From Pseudomonas sp. Irchel 3E13 (lineage in GTDB: Bacteria; Pseudomonadota; Gammaproteobacteria; Pseudomonadales; Pseudomonadaceae), in the NCBI RefSeq assembly GCF_900187455.1, contig NZ_FYDX01000004.1:248001-312000 (forward strand): a stretch of 64,000 nt of DNA, read 5' to 3'. Numbering within the stretch: position 1 is the stretch's first letter; each line of letters begins with the position of its first letter. This document shows positions 34,929-42,763 of the stretch, in pieces. Below the pieces are notes generated by a model that was not told the origin of the DNA, searched no databases, and worked only from the letters and a program-made list of their open reading frames with translations. A program made the translations under genes and the position numbers.

Positions 34929-35402
34929 TCACCACTGGCTGTAGGCGATGCCGTTGAGGCCCTTGCCGGGGGCCTGGGAATACACGTCGAACACGTCCTC
35001 GCCGGGGCGCGGGTTGTCCGCCCCGCTGTCGTAGCCACGCAGGCCCCAACCGCTGTCGTCGTCGCGCCCGACCGGGCGCAGCGGGTCATGGGGGATGCGC
35101 CGCAAGAAGTAGAACTTCGCGCCCTTGGCGCTGCGCACGTCGCGCACCCCGTCCACCAGCACCTCGAGGTTCGGCGGATAGCCGCTGGCGTTGAGGTTTT
35201 TCTCGATATAGCCGGCATCCCAGGCGCGCTTGTAGGCGTCGATGGCATCACGCAACTGGTAGAGCGCGGTCTTCAGTTCCTGCTCCTTGCCGCGCCGGAT
35301 CACGGTTTCCGTCAGCGGCGCGGCGATGGCCGCCAGCAGGCCGATCAGGGCCAGGGTGATGACCACTTCGATCAGGGTGAACCCGCTTTGCGCGCGTTTC
35401 AT
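34929..35402 (-). CDS. Type II secretion-type pseudopilin
   Basis: 157 aa with leader MKRAQSG, then FTLIEVVITLALIGLLAAIAAPLTETV, Glu at +5, followed by a long soluble domain (LYQLRDAIDAYKRAWDAGYIEKN, and PHDPLRPVGRDDDSGWGLRGY). It probably belongs to the periplasmic pseudopilus. It is directly behind the secretin gene and 5 bp before the next pseudopilin. Confidence 0.9.
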   Translation of the reverse strand: MKRAQSGFTLIEVVITLALIGLLAAIAAPLTETVIRRGKEQELKTALYQLRDAIDAYKRAWDAGYIEKNLNASGYPPNLEVLVDGVRDVRSAKGAKFYFLRRIPHDPLRPVGRDDDSGWGLRGYDSGADNPRPGEDVFDVYSQAPGKGLNGIAYSQW

Positions 35403-35405
35403 GGC

Positions 35406-37238
35406 TCAGGGTCTCCCGGCGATCGAGGTGTCGCTCACCGCCGCATCCGGCGCCGGCTCGGCCATGTCGCCGGCACGGTTGAGGTTGCGGATCTGCAGGC
35501 TGGTTTCGGTGCCGGTGGCGAACTCCATGTCCGACGGGCTCTGGTACGGCAGGTTGCGCACGATGCGCGGGGTGATCGACAGCACCAGTTCGGACTTGCC
35601 GACATTGTCCTTGTTGCTGCCGAACAGCCGGCCCAGGCCGGGGATGTCGCCAAGGCCGGGAATCTTGTTGCCGCTGGCGCCGTGGTCATTGCGCACCAGC
35701 CCGGCGAGGATCTGCGTTTCGCCATCGTGCAGGCGCAGGCTGGTCTGGGCGTTGCGGGTATCGACCTGGACCGGGATGGTGCCCTGACGGGTCGGTTCCA
35801 GCGGCGTGGCGTTGCTGACTTCGAGCGCAATCTTGATCGCCACTTCATTGTTCAGGTGCACCACCGGGGTCACTTCGAGTTTCAGACCGACATCCAGGTA
35901 GGTGACGCTTTCGGTGATCACCGGGCCCTGGGTCGACGGCACCGAGGTAGCGCTGATGATCGGCACCCGCTGGCCGATGTGGATGCGCGCCTGCTCGCGG
36001 TTGCTGACGCGGATCACCGGGCTGGCCAGGGTGTTGATGTCGTTGTCCTGGGCGTTGATCTTCAGTTGCGGCGACGGCGCGATGGAAATCCGCGAAGAAT
36101 TGATGCCGCGCAACTGGTTGAGCAGGCCCACGCCGGTGCCGTCGCTGTTGACCACGCCGAAGGTGTTGGGCCATTGCAGGCCGAGGTCGAGGATCCGCGA
36201 GCGGGCCACTTCCATCACCTCCACTTCCAGCACCACTTCCGGGTTGGACTGGTCCTGGGACTGCAACAACTTCTCGGCCATGCGCACGGCGTCGGGGGTG
36301 TCGCGCATGGTCAGGGTGTTCAAACGCTCGTCGACGAACACGTCGCGGGTCTTGAGCATGGTCTTGACCATGTTCAGCGCGGTGTTGGCGTCGATGCTGG
36401 TGAGGTAGAAGGTGCGCATCACCAGTTCCTGGTAATCCTTGGTTTTCTGCGGCGAGTCCGGGTAGATCAGCAGGGTGTTTTCATTCACCACTTTCTGGTG
36501 CAACTGGTTCTGCTCCAGCAGCAGCGCCACCGCGTCTTCGATACGCACCTCGCGGACGAAGATGGTCGCCTTCATGTCCGGGCGCAGGTCCTTGTCGAAG
36601 ATGAAATTGAGCCCGGCGACCTGGGACAGCACCTCGAAAATGGTCTTCAGGTTGGCGTCGCGAAACTCCAGGGTCACCGGCCGTTCCAGCTTGCCGCGCA
36701 GTTGCGGGTTGGGCTGGGCGGTGCGCGCCTGCACCTGTTCGATGTCCTTGCGCAGGGCCAGGCCGCCCTGGTTCTGCGGGTCGAGCAGGAGCACCTCACG
36801 CATGTGCCGCTCGGCACCGAACAGGTCACCACGGCGCAGCGCCGCCTGGCCGAGGGCGGTGCGTTCGTCGATGTTGCGCAGTTGTTCGATCTCGCGCACC
36901 GCATCCTGGGCACGGCGGTTGTTCGGCTCCAGGGTCAGCACCCGGCCGTAGGCCATCCGCGCCCCGGCGAAATCGTGACGCGAGCGGTCGCTGTCGCCCT
37001 GGGTCAGCAGCGCTTCCACCGCCTTGGCCCGGCCCTGGGCCAGGGCGATATTCAGCTCGGTATCCCGCGGCGACTCGACCAGCGCCTGTTCGATCACGGC
37101 GATGCCGGCCTCGTATTGCCCTTCGGCGATCAGCGCCTGGCCGTCCTTGCGCACGGCACTGGTGCCGCAACCGGCGACGGCGACGAACAGCGCCAGCAGC
37201 AGAAACGGCGCGGGTTTGTGAACGACTGGCGAAATCAT
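35406..37238 (-). CDS. Secretin (GspD/PilQ-like), lipoprotein with TPR region
   Basis: Outer-membrane gated ring, 610 aa. The signal peptide carries a lipobox AVAGC at residue 24. TPR-like helices (about 30-170: EGQYEAGIAVIEQALVESP, AYGRVLTLEPNNRRAQ) come first, then N-domains (LKTIFEVLSQVAGLNFIFDKDL, VNENTLLIYPDS) and the C-terminal secretin domain (EVVLEVEVMEVARS, VTYLDVGLKLEVTPVVH, KIPGLGDIPGLGRLFG). The TPR head is a feature of the Tad/MSHA-like secretins. Its ATG overlaps the upstream PilP-like stop by 4 bp. Confidence 0.94.
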   Translation of the reverse strand: MISPVVHKPAPFLLLALFVAVAGCGTSAVRKDGQALIAEGQYEAGIAVIEQALVESPRDTELNIALAQGRAKAVEALLTQGDSDRSRHDFAGARMAYGRVLTLEPNNRRAQDAVREIEQLRNIDERTALGQAALRRGDLFGAERHMREVLLLDPQNQGGLALRKDIEQVQARTAQPNPQLRGKLERPVTLEFRDANLKTIFEVLSQVAGLNFIFDKDLRPDMKATIFVREVRIEDAVALLLEQNQLHQKVVNENTLLIYPDSPQKTKDYQELVMRTFYLTSIDANTALNMVKTMLKTRDVFVDERLNTLTMRDTPDAVRMAEKLLQSQDQSNPEVVLEVEVMEVARSRILDLGLQWPNTFGVVNSDGTGVGLLNQLRGINSSRISIAPSPQLKINAQDNDINTLASPVIRVSNREQARIHIGQRVPIISATSVPSTQGPVITESVTYLDVGLKLEVTPVVHLNNEVAIKIALEVSNATPLEPTRQGTIPVQVDTRNAQTSLRLHDGETQILAGLVRNDHGASGNKIPGLGDIPGLGRLFGSNKDNVGKSELVLSITPRIVRNLPYQSPSDMEFATGTETSLQIRNLNRAGDMAEPAPDAAVSDTSIAGRP

Positions 37239-37735
37239 GGTGCGCTCCCTACAGACAAGGTCTGGGACAGGTGCATGGGCAGGTAGACCAGGCTCAGCTC
37301 GGTGGCGGAGATCTGTTCGATCCGGTAGGTGTCGTCGATCACATCGCCGCGACGCACGACGTAGAGTTTTTCCCCGGCTTGCAGGAACACGCGCTGGTCG
37401 TCGCGATCATCCAGGCGCCCGACGAACTGGAATGGCAGCGCCGGGGCCACCGGAAGCACCTCCAGCGGCGCCACCACCAGCGGCTGCTCGGTGACTGTCG
37501 CCAACACCGTGGCCGGCTTCCACTGCTTGCTGGCGAACAGGTCGCGGGGCGGCGTTTTCAGGGTTTCGCGCACCGCGGCCTGGGCCTTTGGCGCAGGGAT
37601 GGCGCTGCGCGGGGCGGCGATCACGGCGGCGCTGTCGTCCGGCGCCTGCGTTTCGAAGAAAAACCCCGGTGCCCAGGCCAGGGCGCCCGATACACCGAGA
37701 AAAGCGGTCCAGCCCAACAGCCGCTGAGTGTTCAT
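37235..37735 (-). CDS. PilP/GspC-like inner-membrane protein
   Basis: 166 aa. One N-terminal helix (WTAFLGVSGALAWAPGFFF), an Ala/Pro-rich linker, and a C-terminal domain LPFQFVGRLDDRDDQRVFLQAGEKLYVVRRGDVIDDTYRIEQIS that matches the homology region of GspC/PilP (secretin coupling). It is in order between PilO-like and secretin genes, overlapped at both ends (TGATG and ATGA). Confidence 0.85.
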   Translation of the reverse strand: MNTQRLLGWTAFLGVSGALAWAPGFFFETQAPDDSAAVIAAPRSAIPAPKAQAAVRETLKTPPRDLFASKQWKPATVLATVTEQPLVVAPLEVLPVAPALPFQFVGRLDDRDDQRVFLQAGEKLYVVRRGDVIDDTYRIEQISATELSLVYLPMHLSQTLSVGSAP

Positions 37736-38280
37736 CACGACCTCGACAGGTAAAGGGTCATGCGGATGCGCCCGGTCAGCTCGCTGTCGCCGATCCGTTT
37801 GCGTTGCAGGTCGATGTCTTCCAGCACCAGCGCCGGCATCTGCGCCAGCAGGGCCTGGAGAAAGCGGCGGATCTGCGGGTAGCTGCCGCGCAGCGGCAGG
37901 AGAATCTGGTAGCGCGCAAGCTGGGTGTCCGGGTCTACGCCGAGGGCGTATTCGCCACGGGACAGGCTGATCTTTTCGTCCCGGGCCAGGCGGTACAGGC
38001 GCTCGATGGCTTCGGTGGCTTCCGGTTGCGCCGGCAATTGCTGTTGCAGGCCCTGCAATGGATCGACGCTGGCGGCGGCGGGCTGACGTTCGCCACGGCG
38101 GACCTGGGCGAGTTGTTCGCCGACCTCGTCGCTGCGCATTTGCAGGGCGTGCAGTTCCTGCCACTGAGCAAGCTGGCCGGCGCCGTGCAGCGCCGCGCCG
38201 AGCATCAGGGCGATGCCGGCCAACGGTGCCCAGCCGAGCCGCCGCAGGTATTCATGGACACGCAGACTAGAGACGCGCAT
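37735..38280 (-). CDS. PilO/GspM-like inner-membrane protein
   Basis: 181 aa. An N-terminal membrane helix (LGWAPLAGIALMLGAALHG) is followed by a coiled-coil (QWQELHALQMRSDEVGEQLAQVRRG) and a ferredoxin-like domain (ISLSRGEYALGVDPDTQLARYQI, GSYPQIRRFLQALLAQMPALVLEDIDLQRKRI). It is the typical PilO/GspM layout, forming the inner-membrane scaffold with the PilN- and PilP-like proteins. Confidence 0.85.
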   Translation of the reverse strand: MRVSSLRVHEYLRRLGWAPLAGIALMLGAALHGAGQLAQWQELHALQMRSDEVGEQLAQVRRGERQPAAASVDPLQGLQQQLPAQPEATEAIERLYRLARDEKISLSRGEYALGVDPDTQLARYQILLPLRGSYPQIRRFLQALLAQMPALVLEDIDLQRKRIGDSELTGRIRMTLYLSRS

Positions 38281-38809
38281 CGCCGCTCTCCCAATGGGCC
38301 GACAGGTTGAACAGGACCGGACGCTCCGGCTGCTTGACGAGGATTTCGTGGTTCAGCAGCGACACGTCGTGCAGCTCGGCGCTGGCTTCCAGGCGTTTAT
38401 GGAAGGCCAGCATGGCTTCCAGGTCGCGGGCTTCGGCGCTGATCCGCACCTGCCCTTTGCGCGCATCCGGGCTCAGGCTGAGCAGCGCGATATCCTCTTG
38501 CGGCAGCCCTTCCAGCAGGCTGAACAGGCTGTCCCAAGGGCGCTGCAATTGCTGCGTCAAATTGCGCATCCGCGCCAGTTTCTGCGCCTGCTCACGGCTC
38601 TGGGCCGGGGTCAGCGCGACGACGTCGCGGGCGCGCAGGCCCAGTTGCTGTTCGGCCTGACGCACCTGTTGGTGCAGTTGCGCCTGTTGCCCATCGAGCT
38701 GGTGTTGCCAGGCCAGGCTGGCGAGCAGCAGGCCGGCGCCGAGCAGCAGCGGCGCCCAGCTCAGCGGGCCGCGCCGTGGCGGGATGAAGTCGAGCTGCAG
38801 GCGGCCCAT
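38267..38809 (-). CDS. PilN-like inner-membrane protein
   Basis: 180 aa starting MGRLQLDFIPPRRG with the PilN-type cytoplasmic tail, then a helix (LSWAPLLLGAGLLLASLAWQ), a coiled-coil rich in Gln/Arg (QLDGQQAQLHQQVRQAEQQLGL) and a periplasmic domain (DIALLSLSPDARKGQVRISAEARDLEAMLAFHKRLEAS). It follows the PilM-like gene with 1 bp between stop and start, and overlaps the PilO-like start by 14 bp. Confidence 0.85.
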   Translation of the reverse strand: MGRLQLDFIPPRRGPLSWAPLLLGAGLLLASLAWQHQLDGQQAQLHQQVRQAEQQLGLRARDVVALTPAQSREQAQKLARMRNLTQQLQRPWDSLFSLLEGLPQEDIALLSLSPDARKGQVRISAEARDLEAMLAFHKRLEASAELHDVSLLNHEILVKQPERPVLFNLSAHWESGDARL

Positions 38810-38810
38810 G

Positions 38811-39596
38811 TCAAGCCACCACCCGGGCCATGCTGGGCAACAGCGCGGCGGGCTCGTCCAGTTCCAGCAACTCCACCGCGTCCAGCAACGGCTTCGGTGC
38901 GCGGCGTGCCGGCGCATGCACGAACAGGCGCAGGTCGGCCTGCCCGGCGTGCAGGTTGCACTCGCGGGCCAGCAACGCCGCCAGTTCCGGGTCGCTGTCG
39001 CCGACGCCCTGGCTGCGGATCTGCTGCCAGCCGCCGTCGCGTGCCAGCAGGTAGACACAGCGCTGCGGCTCGGCGAGGGCAAAGAGAAAATCGTTGCCCG
39101 GCACCTGCCCGGCAAAGTGGTTCCAGGCCGCCATCAGGTACGGCTGCACCGCGTCCAGTTTCAGGTGCGCGGCGCGGCAGCGAGCGTCGAGCCCTTGCAG
39201 CAGCGCTTCGGGCAGCGCCGCGGCAATCCGCGCGCAACCGGCGGGCTCTGGCGACAGGACGATCGCCCAGTCATCCAGCGCCTGCCCGTAGCAGCGTTCG
39301 AAACAGGCGCGGGCGTAGACCTCGAATTCCTGCGGCCGGGTGATGCCGTCGCTCCACGGCACCAGGCAGAAGCGGCAGTACTGCGCCGCAACCACCACGC
39401 TCAGGCGCCCGCCTTTGCCGGCGTGGCTGGCGAGCAGCGTGGCGAGGGCGTCGAGGGCGACCTCGGCGAGGTGTTCGCGTCCGGCGTCCACCGCAACGCT
39501 GGCCAGCCAGTGCTGCTGGCGGCCCTGGCGACGGCACAGGCCGACACCCTGGGCGCCGAGCACGGCGACGAATCGATCAGGCGATAAACGTGACAC
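38811..39596 (-). CDS. PilM/GspL-like cytoplasmic scaffold protein
   Basis: 261 aa from the GTG at 39596, which overlaps the end of the GspE gene by 20 bp. It reads as an actin-like fold at the start (SRLSPDRFVAVLGAQGVGLC, and AALLARECNLHAG, ELDEPAALLPSMARVVA at the end), consistent with PilM or the cytoplasmic part of GspL, although the sequence is divergent and ATP motifs are not obvious. Function inferred mainly from the conserved order GspE-M-N-O-P-D. Confidence 0.7.
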   Translation of the reverse strand: MSRLSPDRFVAVLGAQGVGLCRRQGRQQHWLASVAVDAGREHLAEVALDALATLLASHAGKGGRLSVVVAAQYCRFCLVPWSDGITRPQEFEVYARACFERCYGQALDDWAIVLSPEPAGCARIAAALPEALLQGLDARCRAAHLKLDAVQPYLMAAWNHFAGQVPGNDFLFALAEPQRCVYLLARDGGWQQIRSQGVGDSDPELAALLARECNLHAGQADLRLFVHAPARRAPKPLLDAVELLELDEPAALLPSMARVVA

Positions 39597-41280
39597 GATT
39601 GATCTCCTCCAGGGTGGTGCGGCCCTCACGAACCAGTTCCAGCGCCGAGCCGCGCAACAGGCGCAGGCCGCGCTGGCAGGCATGGGCCTTGATCCGGGAA
39701 AGGGGCTGGCGTTCGACGATCATCTGCCGCAGGTCGTCGTCCAGGTGCAGCAGTTCAGCGATGGCCGTGCGCCCGCGATAACCGCTGCCACGGCACTGGC
39801 CGCAACCGGGGGCCTGAACGAATTGCCAACCCTCGACCGGCGTCGTGCCCAGGCCCGAAGCGGCCAGTTCTTCGGCGTCCGGCTGGTGGGGTTGGGCGCA
39901 GTGCGGGCAGACCAGGCGAATCAGGCGCTGGGCAAGCACGGCGTTGAGGGCGGAGACGAAGCTGTAGGGATCGACCTGCATCTGGCTGAAGCGGCCGATC
40001 ACATCGAAGACGTTGTTGGCGTGGATGGTGGTGAACACCAGGTGCCCGGTGAGCGCCGACTGCACGGCGATCTGCGCGGTGTCCGGGTCGCGGATTTCGC
40101 CGACCATGATCTTGTCCGGGTCATGGCGCAGGATCGAGCGCAGGCCGCGGGCGAAGGTCAGGCCCTTTTTCTCGTTGACCGGGATCTGCAACACCCCCGG
40201 CAACTGGTATTCCACCGGGTCTTCGATGGTGACGATCTTGTCGTGGCCGTGGTTGATCTCGCTGATCATCGCGTACAGCGTGGTGGTCTTGCCGCTGCCG
40301 GTGGGGCCGGTGACCAGGATCATGCCGTAGGGTTCGCCCGCCAGCCGGCGCAGGCTGCGCAGGGTCTGTTCCTCGAAGCCCAGGGCCTGGAGCTGCACGC
40401 CGCTGACGCGGTCGGCCAGGTCCTGCTTGTCCAGCACCCGCAACACCGCGTCCTCGCCGAAGATGCTGGGCATGATCGACACGCGAAAATCGATCTGCCG
40501 GGCGCTGATGCCGATCTTGAAACGGCCGTCCTGGGGCACGCGTTTCTCGCCGATATCCAGCTCGGCCATGACCTTGATCCGCGAAATCACCTGGTCGGCG
40601 AACTCGCTGCCGCTGACCTTGCTGATGGCGGTGAGCACGCCGTCGATGCGGTACTTGATCACCAGCCCGCTGCCGGTGACGCCGAGGTGGATATCGCTGG
40701 CGTGCATTTTCAGCGCGTCGTAGAGCGTCGAGTTGACCAGCTTGACCACCCGGCTCTGGTCTTCGCTGATGCTGGTCAGCGACAGGCTCTGTAGCGCCTC
40801 GGTTTCAACGCCGCCCTCGGCCTCGCTGCCGAGCGAGTCGACGGCGTGGAAGTTTTCTTCCTGGCGGGCGAGAAACAGCGCCAAGTCCGCGGCTTGCGCC
40901 AGGTACAGCGGCGCGCCTTGCAGGTGCTCGTCGATCCAGGCCAGGCGCTCGCCGTCGAACGGATCGGCAAACACGCCGGCGCGCTGACCGTCCAGTTCGA
41001 CAAGAATGAATTCGCGCTTCAGGCACTGGGCCAGACTGACGTGAGTGAACAGCGGGGTGGCGGTGAGCAGGCGCTGGCTGTCCAGCACCGGGTAATGCAG
41101 GTGGCTGCCGAGCGCCGCGACGAAGTCGGCGGGCGCCAGGGCGGCCAGGCTGCGCAGGCAATCGAGCAGGCGTTCGCCGCTGTGCCCGGCCTGTTCGCGG
41201 GCCTGGCCGAGCAACGTACGTTCAAGGGTTGCCGGGGTGACGGCGGTTGCCGGGGGTACAGCGAGCGACACGGGTTCCAT
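39577..41280 (-). CDS. GspE/PilB-type secretion ATPase
   Basis: Cytoplasmic hexameric ATPase, 567 aa. It has the N-terminal N1E-like domain, catalytic part with Walker A GPTGSGKTTTLY, Asp box (IEDPVEYQLPGVLQIPVNEKKGLTF), Walker B KIMVGEIRDPDTA, and His box HLVFTTIHANN. Two CxxC pairs (CPHC and CGQC) form the zinc domain. It drives pseudopilus assembly for the genes downstream. GGAGAG lies before the ATG. No retraction ATPase (PilT) is seen, fitting a secretion machine. Confidence 0.95.
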   Translation of the reverse strand: MEPVSLAVPPATAVTPATLERTLLGQAREQAGHSGERLLDCLRSLAALAPADFVAALGSHLHYPVLDSQRLLTATPLFTHVSLAQCLKREFILVELDGQRAGVFADPFDGERLAWIDEHLQGAPLYLAQAADLALFLARQEENFHAVDSLGSEAEGGVETEALQSLSLTSISEDQSRVVKLVNSTLYDALKMHASDIHLGVTGSGLVIKYRIDGVLTAISKVSGSEFADQVISRIKVMAELDIGEKRVPQDGRFKIGISARQIDFRVSIMPSIFGEDAVLRVLDKQDLADRVSGVQLQALGFEEQTLRSLRRLAGEPYGMILVTGPTGSGKTTTLYAMISEINHGHDKIVTIEDPVEYQLPGVLQIPVNEKKGLTFARGLRSILRHDPDKIMVGEIRDPDTAQIAVQSALTGHLVFTTIHANNVFDVIGRFSQMQVDPYSFVSALNAVLAQRLIRLVCPHCAQPHQPDAEELAASGLGTTPVEGWQFVQAPGCGQCRGSGYRGRTAIAELLHLDDDLRQMIVERQPLSRIKAHACQRGLRLLRGSALELVREGRTTLEEINRVTFIA

Positions 41281-41333
41281 GGCCTGCTCTCCAACGCACG
41301 AGGCGCGGCGAGCCGGGGTCGGTGTGCTCGCGC

Positions 41334-41885
41334 CTACTCCCCGGTGAGCAGTTGATCGTCGTCGGGTGGGGGCGGTGCCGCGCCGTTGCGTCGTCTATCC
41401 GCCATAACCCAGGTGCCGTCATACAACTGCAAGGGGAAACTCTCGTTTGCGCTCCGGCGGCGTTCGACGAAACCCGTGTCCGTGTTGCTCCCGGCTCTGG
41501 ACGTACGCGCGATACCCATCAGGTCGAAGACAGCGCGCGCCAGTTCCGCCAAGGGAAAGGGCTTGAACAGGATGTGACTGACGCCGAGCCGGGCAGCGCG
41601 CTCACGGACCTCAGCGGTCGGGTGCGCGGTGATCAACACGAAGTGGCAGTCCCTGTGCGAACGCACGGCCTCCAGAACCTGAAATCCCTCCATATCGGGC
41701 AAACGATAATCCAGCACGGTCACGTCGGGCTCGATGCGCTCGGCCAGGCCGATGGCACTTGCTCCGTCGTGGGCAACATGGACGCTCAGACCCTGTGCTT
41801 CCAGGTAAGCCTGGAGATTCTGCGCAAGCGTCTGTTCGTCATCGACTACCAGAACTGTCTTCACCAAGGTCGACTCCAAGAACAT
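41334..41885 (-). CDS. Single-domain response regulator with C-terminal tail
   Basis: 183 aa. The receiver domain occupies about residues 8-128 with D16-D17, phospho-acceptor Asp in TVLDYRLPDMEG and Lys in LFKPFP. A tail of about 55 residues rich in charge and Pro follows (FVERRRSANESFPLQLYDGTWVMADRR, then NGAAPPPPDDDQL). There is no DNA-binding domain. It stands at the head of the secretion operon. An alternative GTG start at about 41864 with GGAG upstream is possible. It may control secretion through protein contact. Confidence 0.9.
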   Translation of the reverse strand: MFLESTLVKTVLVVDDEQTLAQNLQAYLEAQGLSVHVAHDGASAIGLAERIEPDVTVLDYRLPDMEGFQVLEAVRSHRDCHFVLITAHPTAEVRERAARLGVSHILFKPFPLAELARAVFDLMGIARTSRAGSNTDTGFVERRRSANESFPLQLYDGTWVMADRRRNGAAPPPPDDDQLLTGE

Positions 41886-41933
41886 GCTGGTGCGGTTTCC
41901 CGATCCGGCTGAGTGCGGCCTTGTAGAGGCTTA

Positions 41934-41949
41934 CGCACGCTTCATGCCA
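41934..41949 (-). promoter_or_regulatory. Candidate sigma-54 promoter of the secretion operon
   Basis: On the minus strand TGGCATG-AAGC-GTGC: the GG and GC are right, with two mismatches to TGGCACG-N4-TTGC, about 50 bp before the response regulator ATG. It lies in the 200-bp gap between the two operons. Weaker than the mnxG element. Confidence 0.4.
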
Positions 41950-42087
41950 GACCCGGCCGGCGATTTATGACGGTGTTAACCCGTTGATTCTGTTGCTTTT
42001 GCCCTTTCACTCCAAGGCCGCTGCCCCCAACCCCGGGGACAGCATGGCACCTTGCCCCTCCACTTCCCCCAACACTGGGGAAGCCCC

Positions 42088-42753
42088 TCACCGGGTATCG
42101 GCCCGCTCGATCCGGGCTTCGGCCCGCAGACGCTGCAACGCCGCCTGGCGGGCCTGCGCCTGCTGTCGTTCGAAGAGGAGGTTGTGGGTCACTGCGAGTC
42201 CCTGCTCTCGTTCGACCGGGCTTTCGTCCTGTTGGTTCGAGCCATTTGCCGCGGTTTGTCGGCGCTCCCGATGGAACGCCAACACCTCTTCATCCGTGGG
42301 CGGCGAGACCTGGCCAAGCAGTGAATACACCTGCTGCGCGGCGATCTCATGACGAGTGTAGTCGGCGAACGAAGCCTCATCGAAGCCGGCATCGGCCAGG
42401 GCGCGGGTGAAACCGGCGCTGTCGGGGAAGGCCCGGCGCAGCTCTTCGAGCCGCGCGTGCACGGCCGCTTCGTCAACCTCGATGCCACGCCGGCGCGCTT
42501 CCTGCCAGAGCAGCTCCTTGGCGATCAACTGCTCCAACGCCTGTTCGCGCAGGCGCTGGTACAGGCTCGGGCTGCGGATGCTGGTGAGGGCGCGGCCCTG
42601 GTCTTCCAGGTACTCGGCGAAATAGCGCTCCACGCGCAACGCGCTGATGCCCACGCCGTTGACCCGCACCGCCGCGTCCCCGCCCTCCTCGGCCTTGAGC
42701 AGAAACGCCTGGGCCGCGGCGATCAGCACCAGGATCAACAGGAATATCTTCAT
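42088..42753 (-). CDS. SurA-N-like periplasmic chaperone without PPIase domain
   Basis: 221 aa. An N-terminal signal/anchor (MKIFLLILVLIAAAQAFLL) is followed by a SurA/PrsA-type N domain (VNGVGISALRVERYFAEYL, LREQALEQLIAKELLWQEARRRGIEVDEAAVHARLEELRRAFP, YTRHEIAAQQVYSLLG). There is no parvulin domain: the remainder is a charged helical tail. It probably helps fold or protect an exported protein of the cluster, such as the giant oxidase (inference). The start at 42753 has GAGAGG upstream. Confidence 0.82.
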   Translation of the reverse strand: MKIFLLILVLIAAAQAFLLKAEEGGDAAVRVNGVGISALRVERYFAEYLEDQGRALTSIRSPSLYQRLREQALEQLIAKELLWQEARRRGIEVDEAAVHARLEELRRAFPDSAGFTRALADAGFDEASFADYTRHEIAAQQVYSLLGQVSPPTDEEVLAFHRERRQTAANGSNQQDESPVEREQGLAVTHNLLFERQQAQARQAALQRLRAEARIERADTR

Positions 42754-42763
42754 CGCACACCTC

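Noticed and set aside
34923..37286. 787-residue open frame on the plus strand
   Set aside because: Antisense shadow of the secretin and pseudopilin genes.
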